Assembly: GCF_000214215.1 (NCBI RefSeq)
Contig: NC_015559.1
Location: 1,240,001-1,304,000 of the forward strand
Reading direction: 5' to 3'
DNA length: 64,000 nt
DNA from: Marinomonas posidonica IVIA-Po-181
GTDB lineage: Bacteria > Pseudomonadota > Gammaproteobacteria > Pseudomonadales > Marinomonadaceae
Shown here: positions 62,801 to 64,000 of the stretch, in pieces
Numbering within the stretch: the first letter of the stretch is position 1
Layout: every line of letters begins with the position of its first letter
Notes under the pieces: generated by a model
The model's input: only the letters and a program-made list of their open reading frames with translations
Told to the model about the DNA's origin: nothing
Databases searched by the model: none
Program-made: the position numbers and the translations under genes

Positions 62801-63010
62801 TGAATTGTTATTTAGAGTGCCTGTGTGGTCGGAAATGATGTTCTGAGGAAGAGGGGGGGCAGGCGTGAGGGTGCCGCTTGTTAAAGTAGTATCTTTTGTT
62901 AAAGCGTTTTCGGACGATGTTTCGGGCGTCTTTGTTTCTTGTGCTGAAAATAGAGCACAACTATAGGAAAGGCTAAAAAGAAAACAAATGAAAGTTACGG
63001 CTTTGGTCAT
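59834..63010 (-). CDS. M16 insulinase/pitrilysin-type zinc protease
   Basis: The 1058-residue protein has a signal peptide (ending near SCALFSAQE) and a linker of about 120 residues rich in Thr/Asn/Asp. The M16 domains follow: the inverted zinc motif HLVEHMLF (His-x-x-Glu-His) near residue 176 with the downstream Glu in NAVDAEYK, then three inactive M16-fold domains, the last with TEKQMGYIVGTQ. Size and layout fit pitrilysin (PtrA), a periplasmic protease of small peptides. The QTKQTKQTKQ stretch comes from a 9-base tandem repeat. Confidence 0.92.
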   Translation of the reverse strand: MTKAVTFICFLFSLSYSCALFSAQETKTPETSSENALTKDTTLTSGTLTPAPPLPQNIISDHTGTLNNNSDALSDNSVTLNGNTENHQTSDTMDKQKPTKDKETNLVVHDTLIGKIEEIPHKSRTDQSNYHFITLSNGLKVTLVSDPQAEKFAASLSVKVGSFQDPNKQLGLAHLVEHMLFLGTEKYPKSGDYQHYIHDHAGTHNAYTSTDTTNFFFDVKPSAYEGALDRFSQFFIAPLFSESLTQREKNAVDAEYKAKIKTDSRRNNQALKTLINPKHPYSRFTVGNLKTLKDRPKHPLREQVLNLYKQHYYAENMALVLVANLAHEPLAKLAQHYFSNIPKQTKQTKQTKQPVLVETYPDLIKTNLEQPKLQFVRSFSDRNSVRFHYQIPAQGQNYKTQPTRYLSYVLGNENKQSLYSTLKNEDLITSISASTSKDYGHNAFFTVSINLTNKGMTQINQVAKHFFASISLLKSSPVNPMYLDEGLKLSRLMFNNQSYVPPIRLARALSSRMLTVDTMDLLGSYRVEKTATQEEVQALLKHLTPNNLLIQIASQQNFPEKWAAEPSHWLEEPWYQTNYSNHHFSQAFLNMMSLAVKNTFVSLPQKNLFIPNTLELVDEKDDKPTPIFEKQGFRFWHKSDPSFNKPTAMNFLAIRFDHASDTAKHILANRLWTRLFNASISEATYSPYVAGLGYSFYPHANGVTIRTNGYSDKQDEYLTWLVDQLFLYRPNLEKFEQAKQQLATDFKNQQNRQAFRNANTAFNTLITKNSHTTETLKQALQALPFSDYKNFIKHARESFNIVAYSTGNVTKANTEKLAETLYQRFTGRLVDRTPVKIKTKNILPHQRLHAPFTSSSDDNVILYTLIDTSHQGQEETPASIAQKCYFTLLNTLIKSAFYQELRTEKQMGYIVGTQNLSIRSTPILGLLVQSPNKDNLTLIRAIESFLDKQEIKLKNLTDEAFLVAKNAMLTDVTREAKTLSENALKEWPQIAKSEPNFKTKEEWIEAVEKIKKEDFVRFIKQKIESEQITRIIVHNKAFPDELSNQQHWQATSAAYQSL
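61952..61986. repeat. four 9-bp tandem repeats inside the M16 gene
   Basis: CTGTTTGGT is repeated four times (last copy one base short) and encodes repeats of Gln-Thr-Lys on the minus strand. The unit is a multiple of three, so slippage would change length without shifting the frame. It lies in a surface-loop-like region. Confidence 0.9.
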
Positions 63011-63084
63011 GACTTCAGGTTAACTGATGCCGCAGAATGGATGCAATGGGGGAGAATGCCCCCATTGCTGAAATTACGAATTAT

Positions 63085-63828
63085 TTATTGCGCATTGATG
63101 GATTGACCGTTGATTGTCAGGCTGTCTTTACCCATTAGGTAAAGGTAAAGAGGCATGATGTCGTCGGCAGTTGGGAGGGTTTGTGGGTCTTCGTTTGGAT
63201 AAGCTGACGCGCGCATGGCGGTTCTGGTGGCGCCAGGATTAATGGCGTTGGCGCGGATATTGGGGTTGCTGTCAGTAAGCTCATTGGCAAATAATTCCAT
63301 CATGGCTTCTGTGGCGAATTTAGAGACGGCATAAGCACCCCATTTAGGTTTGGCAGTACGACCTACTCCAGAAGACGTAAAGATAATGGAAGCGGCTGGA
63401 GACTGCTCTAGTAATGGGAAAAGAGCTTGTGTCAGCATGAGCTGGCTCATGACATTGACGCGCATGACTTGATCGAAAAGTGTGGGATCATAGTGTTTCA
63501 GTTCGGTTCTGTCTCCCAGCAAACTGGCGTTGTGTAAAATGCCATCGAGCTGACTGAACTCGCTTTTTAAAGTGTTGGCCAGCTCTAAGTATTCGTGCTC
63601 AGAAGCGCCATCTAGATTAAGTGGGACGATAGCGGCTTGTGGGTTACCATTGCGTTCGATCTCGTCATAAACCGCTTCTAGCTTCTTTATCGTACGGCCT
63701 AATAAGATAACCGTAGCACCGTGTTTTGCGTAGGTGAGTGAGGCGGCTTTACCAATGCCGTCTCCTGCGCCTGTGACTAGAATGATTTTGCCTGATAGTA
63801 GTTGGCTTGGGGCTTGATAATCGAACAT
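63085..63828 (-). CDS. yciK: short-chain dehydrogenase/reductase YciK
   Basis: The 247-residue protein is an SDR: nucleotide loop TGAGDGIGKAAS, NAS motif HNASLLGD, catalytic Ser in IIFTSSGVGR and YAVSK (Tyr-x3-Lys), then NPGATRTAMRASAYPNEDPQ. Order and wording match E. coli YciK, whose substrate is unknown. It is 21 bases downstream of the ubiG stop, so it is likely in one transcript with it. Confidence 0.92.
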   Translation of the reverse strand: MFDYQAPSQLLSGKIILVTGAGDGIGKAASLTYAKHGATVILLGRTIKKLEAVYDEIERNGNPQAAIVPLNLDGASEHEYLELANTLKSEFSQLDGILHNASLLGDRTELKHYDPTLFDQVMRVNVMSQLMLTQALFPLLEQSPAASIIFTSSGVGRTAKPKWGAYAVSKFATEAMMELFANELTDSNPNIRANAINPGATRTAMRASAYPNEDPQTLPTADDIMPLYLYLMGKDSLTINGQSINAQ

Positions 63829-63849
63829 ATCTCCTCCTTGTGCCTTGTG

Positions 63850-64000
63850 TTAGGCGGTGGGTTTTTGGGTGTGCATTAAGTAGTTAACGGACACGTCTTT
63901 GTCGGTGAGTTTGTAGACTTTCGTTAGCGGGTTGTAGGTCATCCCAGTCATATGCTGAACTTCTAGTCCCGCCTTTCTGGCGTAGTTGTTTAGTTCGGCT
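63850..64000 (-). CDS. ubiG: ubiquinone methyltransferase UbiG, C-terminal end
   Basis: The minus strand is open from the right window edge to a TAA at 63850-63852, 49 codons. The peptide has AGLEVQHMTGMTYNPLTKVY and ends SVNYLMHTQKPTA, matching the end of UbiG (VTGLHYNPL, VDVNYMLHTQ), the SAM-dependent O-methyltransferase of ubiquinone synthesis. The catalytic part lies outside the window. Confidence 0.88.
   Translation of the reverse strand, partial: AELNNYARKAGLEVQHMTGMTYNPLTKVYKLTDKDVSVNYLMHTQKPTA

Noticed and set aside
1..64000. tRNA, rRNA, CRISPR and complete insertion sequences
   Set aside because: I looked for cloverleaf arms, TTCGANTC loops, regularly spaced repeats and transposase motifs and found none that I can support by reading alone.

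Overview
The window reads as one contiguous piece of a marine gammaproteobacterial chromosome. The closest fit I can argue for is a Marinomonas-like member of the Oceanospirillales. The reasons are the Gram-negative envelope genes (lnt, tolC, OmpA-type proteins), the gene order miaB-ybeZ-ybeY-corC-lnt, the rluA/rapA neighbourhood, FabV as enoyl-ACP reductase, a C-terminal ubiG fragment, many chemoreceptor and c-di-GMP-type genes, and a moderate GC content judged by eye. The genus is an inference. No rRNA, tRNA, CRISPR array or complete insertion sequence was seen.

Layout. 1-6.9 kb: the leftward tRNA/rRNA maturation operon miaB, ybeZ, ybeY, corC, lnt (lnt cut by the window edge), then an envelope protein, a double-OmpA-domain protein and an EVE-domain protein. 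7-10.6 kb: an Hpt plus degenerate HD-GYP fusion, a histone-deacetylase-family hydrolase, an attenuator-like leader with four isoleucine codons, a small P-loop kinase and a membrane protein. 10.8-14.1 kb: two MAPEG membrane proteins divergent from an HxlR regulator, then a diguanylate cyclase.

14.4-22.2 kb is the accessory part. It is visibly AT-richer and carries small, mostly unknown genes, all on the minus strand. They are separated by short imperfect palindromes that have the layout of integron attC sites (TAAC/GTTA cores, paired arms, an unpaired extra base on one arm). No integrase gene is present, so it looks like a cluster of attC sites lacking an integrase (CALIN). It contains lipoproteins, a TPR protein, DUF2007 and DUF2071 proteins, membrane proteins, a GNAT acetyltransferase remnant and other repeats. 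A degenerate attC-like site at 12.1 kb suggests the array once reached further.

22.2-23.0 kb is noncoding. 23.0-44 kb is core genome: rluA, rapA, yigZ, rmuC, a CDF transporter, rdgC, tdk, ybfE, prc, apeB, tolC, a DUF4139-like protein, xni, a two-gene chemoreceptor-like pair, gltX and a large chemoreceptor. 45-54 kb is regulatory: flavodoxin and an AraC regulator behind Fur-box-like sites, a DctB/DctD-type sigma-54 two-component pair, an AEC transporter and a BaeR/BaeS-type pair. 54.5-64 kb: an acyltransferase, a YebC-family protein, a DUF1289 protein, a glycosyltransferase, fabV, a periplasmic protein, an M16 insulinase-type protease, yciK and the end of ubiG.

The points most worth a second look are the integrase-less cassette array, the isoleucine leader/attenuator in front of a non-biosynthetic kinase gene, the paired operators between HxlR and the MAPEG genes, and the MCP plus NIT-like gene pair.
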